DNA from: Candidatus Aminicenantota bacterium
Lineage (GTDB): Bacteria; Acidobacteriota; Aminicenantia; Aminicenantales; Saccharicenantaceae
Length of the DNA: 64,000 bases
NCBI GenBank assembly: GCA_026393975.1
Contig: JAPKZD010000001.1
Coordinates: 1 to 64,000, forward strand
Reading direction: 5' to 3'
Part shown: positions 17,287-25,720 of the stretch, piece after piece
Numbering within the stretch: position 1 is the stretch's first letter
Layout: the number at the start of each line of letters is the position of its first letter
The notes under the pieces: model-generated
The model's input: the letters and a program-made list of their open reading frames with translations, nothing else
The model's database searches: none
Told to the model about the DNA's origin: nothing
Position numbers and translations under genes: made by a program

Positions 17287-20226
17287 ATGAGGGAATTCCT
17301 GAAGCTGCTATTCGTTATATTCCTATTCGGTCAAGCAACCTTCGGTTTTGCTCTGGATCCTAAGAAAGCTATCACCCAGTACACTCATAACGTCTGGCAA
17401 ACCGATGACGGCCTGCCGCAAAACTCCGTCAATGCCATAGTCCAGAGCTTGGACGGCTATCTCTGGCTGGGGACTCAGCAAGGGCTGGCCCGCTTCGATG
17501 GCATGCGCTTCACCGTCTTCCATAGCAGGAACACCAAAGAGATCAGGCATAGTTATGTGTCGGCGTTGTTCGTGGACAAAGAAGGGAGTCTGTGGATTGG
17601 CACGGGCGAAGGAGGCCTGAGTCAATTGAAGGATGGGCGATTCACCGCCATTTCGGCAGAGGAAACATTGTCGGGCTGCACTGTAAGTTCGATCTGTGGG
17701 AGCAAGGATGGCGGCCTCTGGATCGGCACGGCCGGGGGCGGGCTAAGCCGATTTAGAGCCGGACAATTCACGAACTACAGCATGAAAGAAGGGCTTCCAA
17801 GCAACAATATCATAGCTGTATATGAGGATCTGAAAGGAACGCTCTGGGTTGGCACCGAGGACGGCGGTCTGGCCCGATTCAAGGACGGGACATTCACGGT
17901 CATCACAACTGCCGAGGGGTTGTCGAGCAATGCCGTCCTTTCGCTTTATGAGGACCGGCATGAGAATCTCTGGATCGGCACGAGAGGCGGGGGGTTGGAT
18001 CGGCTTAAGAACGGACGATTGACCGTCTACACGACCAGGAACGGCCTCACGAGCAACGATGTGATGTCCGTCCGTGAGGACCGGGACGGGAACTTATGGA
18101 TAGGCACGAACGGGGGCGGCTTGAACCGATTCGCCAACGGGACGTTCACGGCCTACACAACGAGAGAGGGATTGTCGAGCGACATTGTGTCGTCGCTCTG
18201 GGGAGAGGATAACGAGGGGAGCTTGTGGATCGGCACCTTTGGCGGCGGACTGAACCGTTTGAGAGATGGGAAATTCCTCACTTATACGACTCAGGAAGGG
18301 TTGGCGAACGACCGGGTCAGGCCGATCTATCAAAGTCGTGATGGAAGCGTCTGGATCGGCACCGAGGGAGGGGGGGTGAGCCACCTCCAGAATGGACGGT
18401 TCACCAACTACACGACTCATGAAGGACTGGCAGCCGATATTGTCAGAGCCATATATGAGGGCCGGGAGGGAAGCCTCTGGTTCGGGACCAGCGAAGGGCT
18501 GAGCCGGTTGAAGGGCGGGGTTTTCACCACCTATACGACAAAAAACGGGCTGGTGAGCGATTATGTCAGGGCCCTATACGAGGACCTGGAGGGGAGCCTC
18601 TGGATCGGGACCAATGAAGGGTTGAACCGATTGAAGGACGGGGTGTTTGCCGCCTACACGACAAAAGACGGACTGGCGAACAACATCGTCAGGATCTTAG
18701 GCCAGTCCCGTGAGGGAAGCCTTTGGATAGGAACCGATGGAGGATTGAACCGATTCAAAGAAGGGAAGCTGACCACCCTGACGGAAGGCGGACTGTCGGG
18801 CCATAGCGTTCTGGCTCTTTATGAAGACAGAAGCGGGACCCTTTGGATAGGCACAGACGGTGTCGGGCTGATCCGTTTGAAAAACGGTCAAATGACAAAG
18901 TTCACGATCGACGAAGGTCTCTTCGACAATACTGTCTTCGAGATCCTTGAAGACGAATTTGGAGACCTCTGGATGGGCTCCAACAAGGGAATTTTTCGAG
19001 TCAGCAAAAAAGAGCTCGAGGATTTTGCGGCGGGCGGAATCCGTTCCATCATTTCGGTGGCCTACAGCGTTGCCGATGGCATAAAGAACAGCGAATGCAA
19101 TCATGGGTCTCCAAGCGGGTTTAGAACCAGAGACGGGAAACTGTGGATTGCGACGATCCGGGGAGTGGTGGTCATCGACCCTGCCCATATCACAGCGAAT
19201 CAAGTGGTCCCACCCGTGATCATCGAAGAATTCATCGTCGATAGAATAGCCGGAGGATTCCATGAGGGCGCTCGCTTGCCGGCAGGAAGCAGGATCTTTG
19301 AGTTTCATTATACCGGCTTAAGCCTGCTGGCGCCGGAGAAGGTCAAGTTCAAAATCAAGCTGGAAGGATTCGATAAGGACTGGGTTGATGTCGGCACACG
19401 TCGAGTTGCCTATTTCACCAACATTCCGCCGGGCAAGTATCGCTTCCGTGTGATCGCCTGCAATAACGACGGCGTGTGGAATAGGACTGGGGCTTCATTT
19501 GATTTCATTTTAAAGCCTTATTTCTACCAGACGGTCTTTTTTTACGTTCTCTGCGGCCTCAGTGTGGCGGCGATGGTTCTGGGAGGTTTTCGAATTCGTG
19601 TCAGACAGTTGAGGGCCAGGGAGAAGCTTCTGACCCTGCAAGTGGAGGAGCGCACGGAAGAATTGGAACAAGCGAATCGAGAATTGGAGCATCTGTCTCT
19701 GACGGATAAGCTGACCGATATGGCCAATCGTCGGAGTTTTGAAGCTTTTCTGGATCGGGAGTGGGGACGCTGTTCACGGGAAGGCCGCCCTCTATCTTTG
19801 ATCATGGCGGATATTGATTTTTTTAAAGCTTATAACGATACCTACGGCCACCAGGCCGGCGACGAGTGCTTGCGGAAGATCGCTCACGTATTGAAAAAGA
19901 ATGTCAGTCGGGCCGGGGATCTGGCTGCCCGTTATGGGGGGGAAGAGTTTATCATCGTTCTTTCGGAGACAGGGACGGAAGGAGCGGTCGTTGTGGCGAA
20001 GAAGATCATGTCGGCTGTCGAAGCCCTAAGAATGGCTCATGAGACGTCCAAGGTTTCAGAGTACGTGACCATCAGCCTTGGGTGTGCCTCCTGTGTCCCG
20101 AGCCGCGAAAGCGGATCTTCATCGCTTATCAAGGCGGCCGACGGGGCACTCTATCAGTCGAAGCAGAACGGCCGGAACCGTATCAGCATAGTCAACTTTT
20201 CCCCTGTCAAGCTCTCCGTCACATGA
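17287..20226 (+). CDS. Two-propeller (Reg_prop) sensor diguanylate cyclase
   Basis: A 979-residue membrane sensor. A signal peptide (MREFLKLLFVIFLFGQATFG) is followed by 14 propeller repeats of the type LWIGTxGGGLxRxxxG. Fourteen would build two seven-bladed propellers. A Y_Y_Y domain (FKIKLEGFDKDW, IPPGKYRFRVIACN) precedes one transmembrane helix, a coiled coil and a GGDEF domain. The active site reads GGEEF near 884, with an I-site RxxD (RAGD) five residues before it, so synthesis of cyclic di-GMP with product inhibition is expected. The layout is that of hybrid two-component sensors in Bacteroidetes, with the kinase replaced by a cyclase. The start at 17287 is set by the signal peptide. 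Base composition is less GC-rich than the left part of the window. Confidence 0.93.
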   Translation: MREFLKLLFVIFLFGQATFGFALDPKKAITQYTHNVWQTDDGLPQNSVNAIVQSLDGYLWLGTQQGLARFDGMRFTVFHSRNTKEIRHSYVSALFVDKEGSLWIGTGEGGLSQLKDGRFTAISAEETLSGCTVSSICGSKDGGLWIGTAGGGLSRFRAGQFTNYSMKEGLPSNNIIAVYEDLKGTLWVGTEDGGLARFKDGTFTVITTAEGLSSNAVLSLYEDRHENLWIGTRGGGLDRLKNGRLTVYTTRNGLTSNDVMSVREDRDGNLWIGTNGGGLNRFANGTFTAYTTREGLSSDIVSSLWGEDNEGSLWIGTFGGGLNRLRDGKFLTYTTQEGLANDRVRPIYQSRDGSVWIGTEGGGVSHLQNGRFTNYTTHEGLAADIVRAIYEGREGSLWFGTSEGLSRLKGGVFTTYTTKNGLVSDYVRALYEDLEGSLWIGTNEGLNRLKDGVFAAYTTKDGLANNIVRILGQSREGSLWIGTDGGLNRFKEGKLTTLTEGGLSGHSVLALYEDRSGTLWIGTDGVGLIRLKNGQMTKFTIDEGLFDNTVFEILEDEFGDLWMGSNKGIFRVSKKELEDFAAGGIRSIISVAYSVADGIKNSECNHGSPSGFRTRDGKLWIATIRGVVVIDPAHITANQVVPPVIIEEFIVDRIAGGFHEGARLPAGSRIFEFHYTGLSLLAPEKVKFKIKLEGFDKDWVDVGTRRVAYFTNIPPGKYRFRVIACNNDGVWNRTGASFDFILKPYFYQTVFFYVLCGLSVAAMVLGGFRIRVRQLRAREKLLTLQVEERTEELEQANRELEHLSLTDKLTDMANRRSFEAFLDREWGRCSREGRPLSLIMADIDFFKAYNDTYGHQAGDECLRKIAHVLKKNVSRAGDLAARYGGEEFIIVLSETGTEGAVVVAKKIMSAVEALRMAHETSKVSEYVTISLGCASCVPSRESGSSSLIKAADGALYQSKQNGRNRISIVNFSPVKLSVT

Positions 20227-20323
20227 TTTGGTATATTTATTGCTGATGGCATAGCAAATTAGTTTATCCTGAGAAAAATTACCCCTATTGGGCGTCTGCC
20301 TGATTGTCGATAAAAAAATACTC

Positions 20324-20354
20324 TTGACATTAGTATCATTATTGGTATCATTAT
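20324..20354 (+). promoter_or_regulatory. hicA promoter region with 12-bp-period direct repeat
   Basis: TTGACA at 20324-20329 is followed after 16 bases by TATCAT (20346-20351). The decamer GTATCATTAT occurs twice with a 12-base period (20333-20342 and 20345-20354), the second running into the hicA start codon. This could be a HicB operator. If the -10 is TATCAT 20346-20351, transcription would begin inside hicA, so promoter and start do not fit perfectly together. Confidence 0.45.
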
Positions 20355-20616
20355 GGCACGGAAAATTGCTAAGACTCTCCGCGGCATGAGGGAGAACCCG
20401 AGGAGAGTTCGCTTCGAGGATTTGTGCAAGGTTTGTGACCAGTATTTCGGCATGCCGAGACAGAAAGGAAGCAGTCATAGGATCTACAGGATGCCCTGGG
20501 CCGGCGATCCGAGGATTAACATCCAGGATAGCCATGGAATGGCGAAAGCCTATCAGGTCAAACAGGTGCTCGCCGCGATAGAGCGCTTGGAGAGCGAACA
20601 TGAGCCTACAAAATGA
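20353..20616 (+). CDS. hicA: HicA-family mRNA interferase toxin
   Basis: An 87-residue toxin with the double-stranded RNA-binding-like HicA fold. The catalytic histidine is H42 in QKGSSHRIY, and the motif continues with INIQDSHGMAKAYQVKQVLAAIE. The N-terminal extension (ARKIAKTLRGMRENPRRVRFEDL) is typical of a HicA subgroup, which supports the ATG at 20353 even though no Shine-Dalgarno sequence is visible. ATG 20386 is an alternative. It overlaps hicB by 17 bases, in the usual toxin-first order. Confidence 0.85.
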   Translation: MARKIAKTLRGMRENPRRVRFEDLCKVCDQYFGMPRQKGSSHRIYRMPWAGDPRINIQDSHGMAKAYQVKQVLAAIERLESEHEPTK

Positions 20617-20932
20617 CCGATATACTTACAGGATCACCTGGTCGGAAGACGACGAGGAATATGTGGGGCGCTGCCTCGAATTTCCGAGTCTTAGCTGGCT
20701 TACCAAGAGCCCCGAGAGCGCGTTACAGGGCATTCGCAAAGTCGTAGACGACGCTGTCACCGAGATGAAGAACAGCGGAGAGACTCCTCCGTCTCCGTTG
20801 TCCGGCAAGAGCTTCAGCGGGAAATTCGTTGTCAGGCTCCCACCCGAAGTGCATAGAGACCTGGCCATCAAGGCGGCCGAGCAGGGAATCAGCTTAAATC
20901 GTCTAATCAGCTCAAGATTGAGCAATATTTAG
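20600..20932 (+). CDS. hicB: HicB-family antitoxin
   Basis: A 110-residue antitoxin. The N-terminal half is the partially degraded RNase H-like HicB fold (YTYRITWSEDDEEYVGRC, PSLSWLTKSPESALQGI). The C-terminal half is a ribbon-helix-helix DNA-binding domain (GKFVVRLPPEVHRDLAIKA). The RHH end implies autoregulation of the pair. It ends in a TAG that lies in the first arm of a hairpin. Confidence 0.88.
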   Translation: MSLQNDRYTYRITWSEDDEEYVGRCLEFPSLSWLTKSPESALQGIRKVVDDAVTEMKNSGETPPSPLSGKSFSGKFVVRLPPEVHRDLAIKAAEQGISLNRLISSRLSNI

Positions 20933-20966
20933 GGACATGGTATCGCGTCCCCGAATCATGTCCCTA
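20930..20966. terminator. Hairpin between convergent hicB and GH106 gene, REP-like
   Basis: TAGGGACATG (20930-20939) and CATGTCCCTA (20957-20966) form a perfect 10-bp inverted repeat with a 17-base loop, placed between two converging stops. It can serve as a bidirectional terminator, though T-tracts are poor. Its right arm resembles 25271-25284, which suggests a dispersed repeat family. Confidence 0.55.
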
Positions 20967-23900
20967 CTCTGGCCACCGCCGTCACCCTCACCGTCACCGG
21001 CCCCAACAGCCCTGACTCGACCGGCGCCTCTCCCCTCTTCCAGAGCCGCCAGCTCGTGAACGTGAACCTGCCGGTGGGACTCGGCTTTCCTTCCTGGACC
21101 CATCGCGGCCAGGCTTTGAGCGTGCCGTCGGGATTCCGGTCGCTGTCCTCGGGCAACTCCTCGTCGCCGATCATCCGGTTGATCCAGAGGTTGGCGACGC
21201 CGATCTCGAGCGTGTTGTCGCCTGCCTTCAAAGTGCCGGTGACGTCCACGCGATAGGGCGGTTTCCAGAGAACGCCGAGGTCCTTGCCGTTGAGCTTGAC
21301 CGTCGCCATGACCTGGACCTTGCCCAGATCCAGATAGACACGCCGGTCCTTTCCGATCATTTCGCGCGGCACGGTGATCGTTTTGGTGTAGGTCCCGGTG
21401 CCCGAGAAGTACTTGACGCCGGGATCGCCGTGCTCGCTCCACGAGACGAGCTTATCCAGCGCCACCCGTTCGGGCGCGCCCCAGTTCGGCGGGAACCTCA
21501 GCTCCCACGGGCCGGTGAGCTCTTGCGGCGGCGGTAGAACCGGCGCCTCAGCTTGCAGGCTGCGGCCCGACGCCGTCTTCAACTCAAACCGCCCCGCCTG
21601 CCGCGCCTCGACGAGCAAACGGCCATTTTCACCGTAATGGACCTCGGCCATGGGCTCTATACCCGGGGTGACAGGGAAGTTTATGGTATCAGGGTCTTTG
21701 CCGCTCACTTTGAAGGTTTTCCCGCCGGCCGTGTACTCCGCCTCGAGTGTCTTCACGACACCATAGGCAGGATCATCGCCCCCGGCCAGGCGCGACACCT
21801 GAAAGCTCGTTTCGCCGCCATCCGCGATCGCCTGGAGCTTGGCCCCCACGTCGCGCGAGCGCTTCGGGTCGCCGGGCACACCATAGACGGCTTTTTCGAT
21901 GCGGACATTCCCTTCGAGCTCCGGCGCCGGCTCGATCGTCCGGTCGTCGAGCGTCACGCTCACGACCGGGTCGAACGTCCCGGCACCTTGGCGGAACACG
22001 ACGAATACCGAGCCGCTCGGTCCGAACGGGATGGGGATGCGCGTCGTGCCGCCATTCTGCTCGTAGACCGGCACGGGCTCGATCTCGCCTGTCTCCGGCC
22101 GCCAGAATTCAGGCCGGAGGCCGGTCACGCGGAACGTGCACGTCACCTCTCTCGCCTGCGGGCTGTTGCTCGCGACGAAATAGATCTCCGTTCCGCCGGT
22201 TTTGCGATGGATCCATCGGACAAACGGCGGCGCGGAAAAGTCCTGCGCCACGCCCAGCCCGGCGAGTACCTGCTCGGGCGATTTGTCCGTCACGATCTTG
22301 CCTTGACCCCAGAGCTCCCCGGCGAGCCACGTCACTTCCGTGTCACAATTCGGGTAATCGGATAGGCCGGGCGCTTTCGTCGGCTTGGTCGGGCCGATGA
22401 TCGTGGCCCCGGCCGCCGCCAACTCCTGCACCTTGCGCAGGAGTGCCGGCGTCATGCGGGTCGTGTCCGGCAGGACGAGTACCCGGTAGCTCATGCCGTC
22501 GGGCAGGACGATGCGACCGTCTTCGACCGACATCCGCGTCAGCAGCGCTTCCGGAGTGCCGTTGTCGTAGTCATAGCCGCTCCGGTCATGGCCCTGGAAT
22601 TCCTGCGGCGAGGCTTCGGGCTGGAGGTAGAAGATATCGGCCACGAACGTCCCCTGCCGCAGGAGGTATTGGCAGCGCGCGAGATACTCGTGCCACGGCC
22701 CCGCAAGCTCCCACCATGTCGATGTCCGTTCGTAATGCAGACCCCACGGCCCCATGGTCATGCCCGGACGGTAATCGAGCCACGGCTGCATCGCGTAGCG
22801 GTGGAAGACGAACCGGTTGACGCCTTCGCAGAAGGCCCGGTCGCCGAGCGCCTTGATCAACGCGGGATGCTGCTGCCACCTTTCGCGGTCGTTGGCCGTG
22901 AACGCCTCGGCCCCCAGGATGGGACGGCCGTAGATATGGGCCGACGAGGCCATCTGTTTCAGGGTCTCGAAGGCGCCGCCGCCGATCCAGAACTCGCCCA
23001 TCGGTTCGTCGGCCCGGCCGCCGTAAGTGATGTCGTCCGACGGACCGCCGTAGGCCTCGATCGACAGACGCAGGCCGTTCTGCCGAGCGAGCGTCGCCAT
23101 GTGTCCGGCATAATTCTCGAGGAGCAAGTCGTTGACGGTCTGCCGCAGGTCCCAGAGGAAACGCTCCGAGATCTCAAGAGTGTCCACGACCCGGCCCGTG
23201 ATCGCGGGGAGGTAAGTGAGCGGATCGTAGCCGCGCCGCTTCAAGAATTCCTCCCGCATCCGCGCCGTCCAGTTCTGGGCGCCGTTCTCCCAGCTGTCGA
23301 TGTGGGTTGCGACCAGCGACTTGCCGGCCGCGGGGCCGACGTCGGCGATGAGCTTGGCCATCATGCCGGCGAACTGGGCCTCGATGCCCTCCTTGCTCAG
23401 CTTGTCGCACTCGAGGCCGCGGCCGCTCGCCGGCGCGGGGGCGTTCTCGACCCCCGTTCCGGTGTGGCCGAAGCGCAGGATGGTCCACTTTCCCGGCGGG
23501 ACGTCCCACGCAAGATGCCCGTCCGGGCCCATCTTCTCTGTGAGATAGGTGATGCGGGCGGGGGCGATCGTCATTCCGGCCGGGAGCTTCGTCTCGGCCG
23601 CGGCAGCGACGTCCCGGCGTTCGTAGAGCGCTTTGGATTTAATATCCGCGATGCGGTAGTCGCCCGGCGTCGGGAAGGCCAGCACGGCGATGTCGCGGTA
23701 GAACCCACGATCGGCCTCCGGTTGAGCGAGCTGGCCGTCGAAGCGCCGCGGGCCCGCGAGGGCGGTCTCCGTCCAGACAACCTTCTGCATCGACTGCTCG
23801 GGCTTGATCCACGGACCGCCGCTCCCGTTCCAGCCGGCGTCGTCGTTCATGTTGACTTCGAGCCCGAGCCGCCCCGCCTCGGCGACGGCGTGCTTGAACA

Positions 23901-24177
23901 ATTCCCGCCACTGCGGCCCCATGAACGCCGCCGGCCCGACGGGCGCGCCTTGGTCCACTTCCATGATCAGCACCCCCCCGATGCCGACGCGTTTCATGGC
24001 CTCGAGGTCGGCCGTGATCCCCTCGCGCGTGATGTTGCTGTTCAGCCAGAACCAGTACACCCAGGGCCGGGCCGAGTCCGGCGGCCTGACGAACCCGTTG
24101 GCGAGAACGTCCTCTTCCCTCGCGGCGCAGGCCACGATACAAAGGGCCAGCATGGCGATCAGGAGTAGCTTTTTCAT
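20956..24177 (-). CDS. GH106-type alpha-L-rhamnosidase lipoprotein
   Basis: A 1,073-residue secreted glycoside hydrolase. It starts with a lipoprotein signal peptide (MKKLLLIAMLALCIVACAA, lipid cysteine near 17). The N-terminal segment WVYWFWLNSNITREGITADL with MKRVGIGGVLIMEVDQG is typical of family 106 alpha-L-rhamnosidases, and WGLHYERTSTWWE lies in the catalytic half. The C-terminal 250 residues are beta-rich carbohydrate-binding-like modules ending in a galactose-binding-type fold (GTYTKTITVPREM, LDLGKVQVMATVKLNGKDLG). It should release rhamnose from plant or microbial polysaccharide in the periplasm or outside. Its ATG overlaps the Fic gene stop (ATGA), an unusual coupling. Confidence 0.85.
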   Translation of the reverse strand: MKKLLLIAMLALCIVACAAREEDVLANGFVRPPDSARPWVYWFWLNSNITREGITADLEAMKRVGIGGVLIMEVDQGAPVGPAAFMGPQWRELFKHAVAEAGRLGLEVNMNDDAGWNGSGGPWIKPEQSMQKVVWTETALAGPRRFDGQLAQPEADRGFYRDIAVLAFPTPGDYRIADIKSKALYERRDVAAAAETKLPAGMTIAPARITYLTEKMGPDGHLAWDVPPGKWTILRFGHTGTGVENAPAPASGRGLECDKLSKEGIEAQFAGMMAKLIADVGPAAGKSLVATHIDSWENGAQNWTARMREEFLKRRGYDPLTYLPAITGRVVDTLEISERFLWDLRQTVNDLLLENYAGHMATLARQNGLRLSIEAYGGPSDDITYGGRADEPMGEFWIGGGAFETLKQMASSAHIYGRPILGAEAFTANDRERWQQHPALIKALGDRAFCEGVNRFVFHRYAMQPWLDYRPGMTMGPWGLHYERTSTWWELAGPWHEYLARCQYLLRQGTFVADIFYLQPEASPQEFQGHDRSGYDYDNGTPEALLTRMSVEDGRIVLPDGMSYRVLVLPDTTRMTPALLRKVQELAAAGATIIGPTKPTKAPGLSDYPNCDTEVTWLAGELWGQGKIVTDKSPEQVLAGLGVAQDFSAPPFVRWIHRKTGGTEIYFVASNSPQAREVTCTFRVTGLRPEFWRPETGEIEPVPVYEQNGGTTRIPIPFGPSGSVFVVFRQGAGTFDPVVSVTLDDRTIEPAPELEGNVRIEKAVYGVPGDPKRSRDVGAKLQAIADGGETSFQVSRLAGGDDPAYGVVKTLEAEYTAGGKTFKVSGKDPDTINFPVTPGIEPMAEVHYGENGRLLVEARQAGRFELKTASGRSLQAEAPVLPPPQELTGPWELRFPPNWGAPERVALDKLVSWSEHGDPGVKYFSGTGTYTKTITVPREMIGKDRRVYLDLGKVQVMATVKLNGKDLGVLWKPPYRVDVTGTLKAGDNTLEIGVANLWINRMIGDEELPEDSDRNPDGTLKAWPRWVQEGKPSPTGRFTFTSWRLWKRGEAPVESGLLGPVTVRVTAVARVGT

Positions 24178-25187
24178 GACTTGTCTCCCCCGATATATCT
24201 CCCCGTCTTCTTGCCGCCCACGCGGCGCACGAGCCCTGCTTCCATGAGCGGCTTGATAAGTTTCGCCGCTCCTTGGCGTGTCATGCCAAGCGCGTCCCAG
24301 ATTTCACGAGGCGTCATCCCCTTATTGTGCTCGATCAGCCGCAGTAGCTTCTCTTGCTTGGGCTGAAGGAAGATCGTCTTCTGGCCTGTTTGCGCCACGA
24401 TCGTCTGGACGCGCCGCCATACGTCATCCAGCGTCCGTTCGAGCCCCTCGGCCGCGTATTCCAGCCACGCGGTCAGGTTGCCGCCCGCCCTGCGCACGCC
24501 GTCCAGGGCGGCATAATACCTAGGCCTGTCGCTCCAATAAAATTCGTCCACGGAAAAAATATGATGAGAGTCGAAACCCCGGCGATAGAGCTCCCAGAGT
24601 GCGATCGCCCGACCCGTGCGGCCGTTTCCATCGGCAAACGGGTGGATCTCCTCGAACCGGTAGTGCAGGACAGCCGACGAGATAACGGGCGATAGTCCGC
24701 CCGCCCGCGTATTCCACCACGCCAAGAGCTCATGCATGAGCCCTGAGACTTCGTTCGCCGGCGGCGGTACGAAGCGGCCCACACGGACCGCGATGGCCCG
24801 GTACTGCCCGGCCCGCCCCTGGTCCATGACGCCCCCGGCGATGATCGCCTGCAGTTTGAGAATGTGTTCATGAGTGATACGCTTCAGACCAGCGTTCTTC
24901 TCGATGAACCTCAAGCCGGCAAAATAGTTCATAACCTCTCGCCTGGCCCGAGTGCTTTGAGCAGGCAGCTCTCGACCTTCCTCAAGTGACCGGACCTCGA
25001 CCAGAGTCAGAGGATTCCCCTCGATGGCGGTCGAGCTGTGGGCCGTGCGGACCCTCGCATCCCTCTGCATCTGGGGGATCCAGGCTACCCGGACGGAGGC
25101 GGAAAGGACCCTTTCGCGTAAAGCCGCGATCTCTTCCGTCAACGCAAGCAGACGCGGCGTAATCGTGAAGACCGGCTGATATCCCAT
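24174..25187 (-). CDS. Fic-domain protein with winged-helix C-terminus
   Basis: A 337-residue Fic protein; the ATG at 25187 is 6 bases after a -10 box, so a leaderless message is likely, and the longer frame to 25262 would contain the promoter. The inhibitory helix motif SSTAIEGN is at 51-58 (E56), making it a class II (N-terminal) self-inhibited Fic. The active-site loop HPFADGNGRTGR is at 182-193 with H182 catalytic, so AMP transfer from ATP is expected. The C-terminal 60 residues are a winged helix (TPREIWDALGMTRQGAAKLI). Such Fic-wHTH proteins are thought to act as DNA-binding regulators or self-AMPylating switches. Target unknown. Confidence 0.92.
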   Translation of the reverse strand: MGYQPVFTITPRLLALTEEIAALRERVLSASVRVAWIPQMQRDARVRTAHSSTAIEGNPLTLVEVRSLEEGRELPAQSTRARREVMNYFAGLRFIEKNAGLKRITHEHILKLQAIIAGGVMDQGRAGQYRAIAVRVGRFVPPPANEVSGLMHELLAWWNTRAGGLSPVISSAVLHYRFEEIHPFADGNGRTGRAIALWELYRRGFDSHHIFSVDEFYWSDRPRYYAALDGVRRAGGNLTAWLEYAAEGLERTLDDVWRRVQTIVAQTGQKTIFLQPKQEKLLRLIEHNKGMTPREIWDALGMTRQGAAKLIKPLMEAGLVRRVGGKKTGRYIGGDKS

Positions 25188-25193
25188 GGCCCG

Positions 25194-25235
25194 ATGATAC
25201 CTATATGTCAACCATATGTCAACTGATAAGTCAAC
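25194..25235 (-). promoter_or_regulatory. Fic promoter with iterated GTTGAC repeats
   Basis: On the minus strand TTGACA (25217-25222) and TATCAT (25194-25199) are separated by exactly 17 bases. GTTGAC occurs three times at about one helical turn (right ends near 25212, 25223 and 25235), overlapping the -35 region. This looks like a cooperative operator, possibly for the winged helix of the Fic protein itself. Only 6 bases separate the -10 from the ATG. Confidence 0.6.
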
Positions 25236-25270
25236 GGACCGGCAGAATTCGGGGGCTTGCACCGCAGGTA

Positions 25271-25284
25271 CGTGTCCCCACTCT
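25271..25284 (+). repeat. Dispersed REP-like repeat end
   Basis: CGTGTCCCCACTCT matches CATGTCCCTACTCT at 20957-20970 in 12 of 14 positions. A third related fragment, ATTCGGGGACACGG, lies near 57046-57060. No REP-associated transposase is visible here. Confidence 0.4.
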
Positions 25285-25338
25285 TATGTTTGGATCCGCA
25301 TGAGAATCCCATACGGTTACTGGCGTCTTATTATGTAG

Positions 25339-25389
25339 TTGACAATTTGAATAATCGGAGGTAATGTAAGAATGTAGGAATGTAAGGAG
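25339..25389 (+). promoter_or_regulatory. Promoter and tandem 8-mer operator-like repeat before abrB-type gene
   Basis: TTGACA (25339-25344), 17 bases, then TAATGT (25362-25367). Overlapping and following the -10 are three tandem octamers AATGTAAG, AATGTAGG, AATGTAAG (25363-25386). The RBS AAGGAG is at 25384-25389. Tandem sites at the start of transcription suggest autoregulation by the AbrB-like product. Confidence 0.6.
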
Positions 25390-25394
25390 TCACG

Positions 25395-25658
25395 ATGGAA
25401 ATCATTGAAATTGCGAGAATGACCTCAAAGGGACAAGTCACCGTGCCGGCTCCGATCCGGGTTATCTTTAATCTGAAAAAAGGCTCCTCCGTAGTTTTTA
25501 AGTTAACCGACAAGGGCGTTTTATTCTTGCCTTGCGAAATCACGGAAAGAGAAGTCTATACCCAGGAAGAATGGGGCAAGATTGAACGCCTGGTCGCCGA
25601 ACGCGGCAAGACTTACAAAACCGCCAAGGGAGCCAAGAGGCATCTGAAATCTTTATAA
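25395..25658 (+). CDS. AbrB/MazE/SpoVT-family DNA-binding protein, orphan antitoxin-like
   Basis: An 87-residue protein with a swapped-hairpin AbrB domain in the first 50 residues (ARMTSKGQVTVPAPIRVIFNL, VVFKLTDKGVLFL). The tail TQEEWGKIERLVAERGKTYKTAKGAKRHL resembles the toxin-binding end of MazE/VapB-type antitoxins. No toxin gene follows: the next gene is a convergent nuclease, and the 62 bases between hold nothing. It is either a stand-alone repressor or an antitoxin that has lost its partner. Confidence 0.85.
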   Translation: MEIIEIARMTSKGQVTVPAPIRVIFNLKKGSSVVFKLTDKGVLFLPCEITEREVYTQEEWGKIERLVAERGKTYKTAKGAKRHLKSL

Positions 25659-25720
25659 CCGGATCTTATTCCGCCAAGGATTTTCTGAAGAATTCCTGAG
25701 CACGCCTGGATCTTCAGGGA

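Noticed and set aside
22588-24168. Long plus-strand open frame opposite the rhamnosidase gene
   Set aside because: Antisense shadow; no motifs and no RBS, while the minus strand reads a full GH106 protein. The same applies to 62336-63970 opposite the M14 gene and 54669-57260 opposite the M3 gene.
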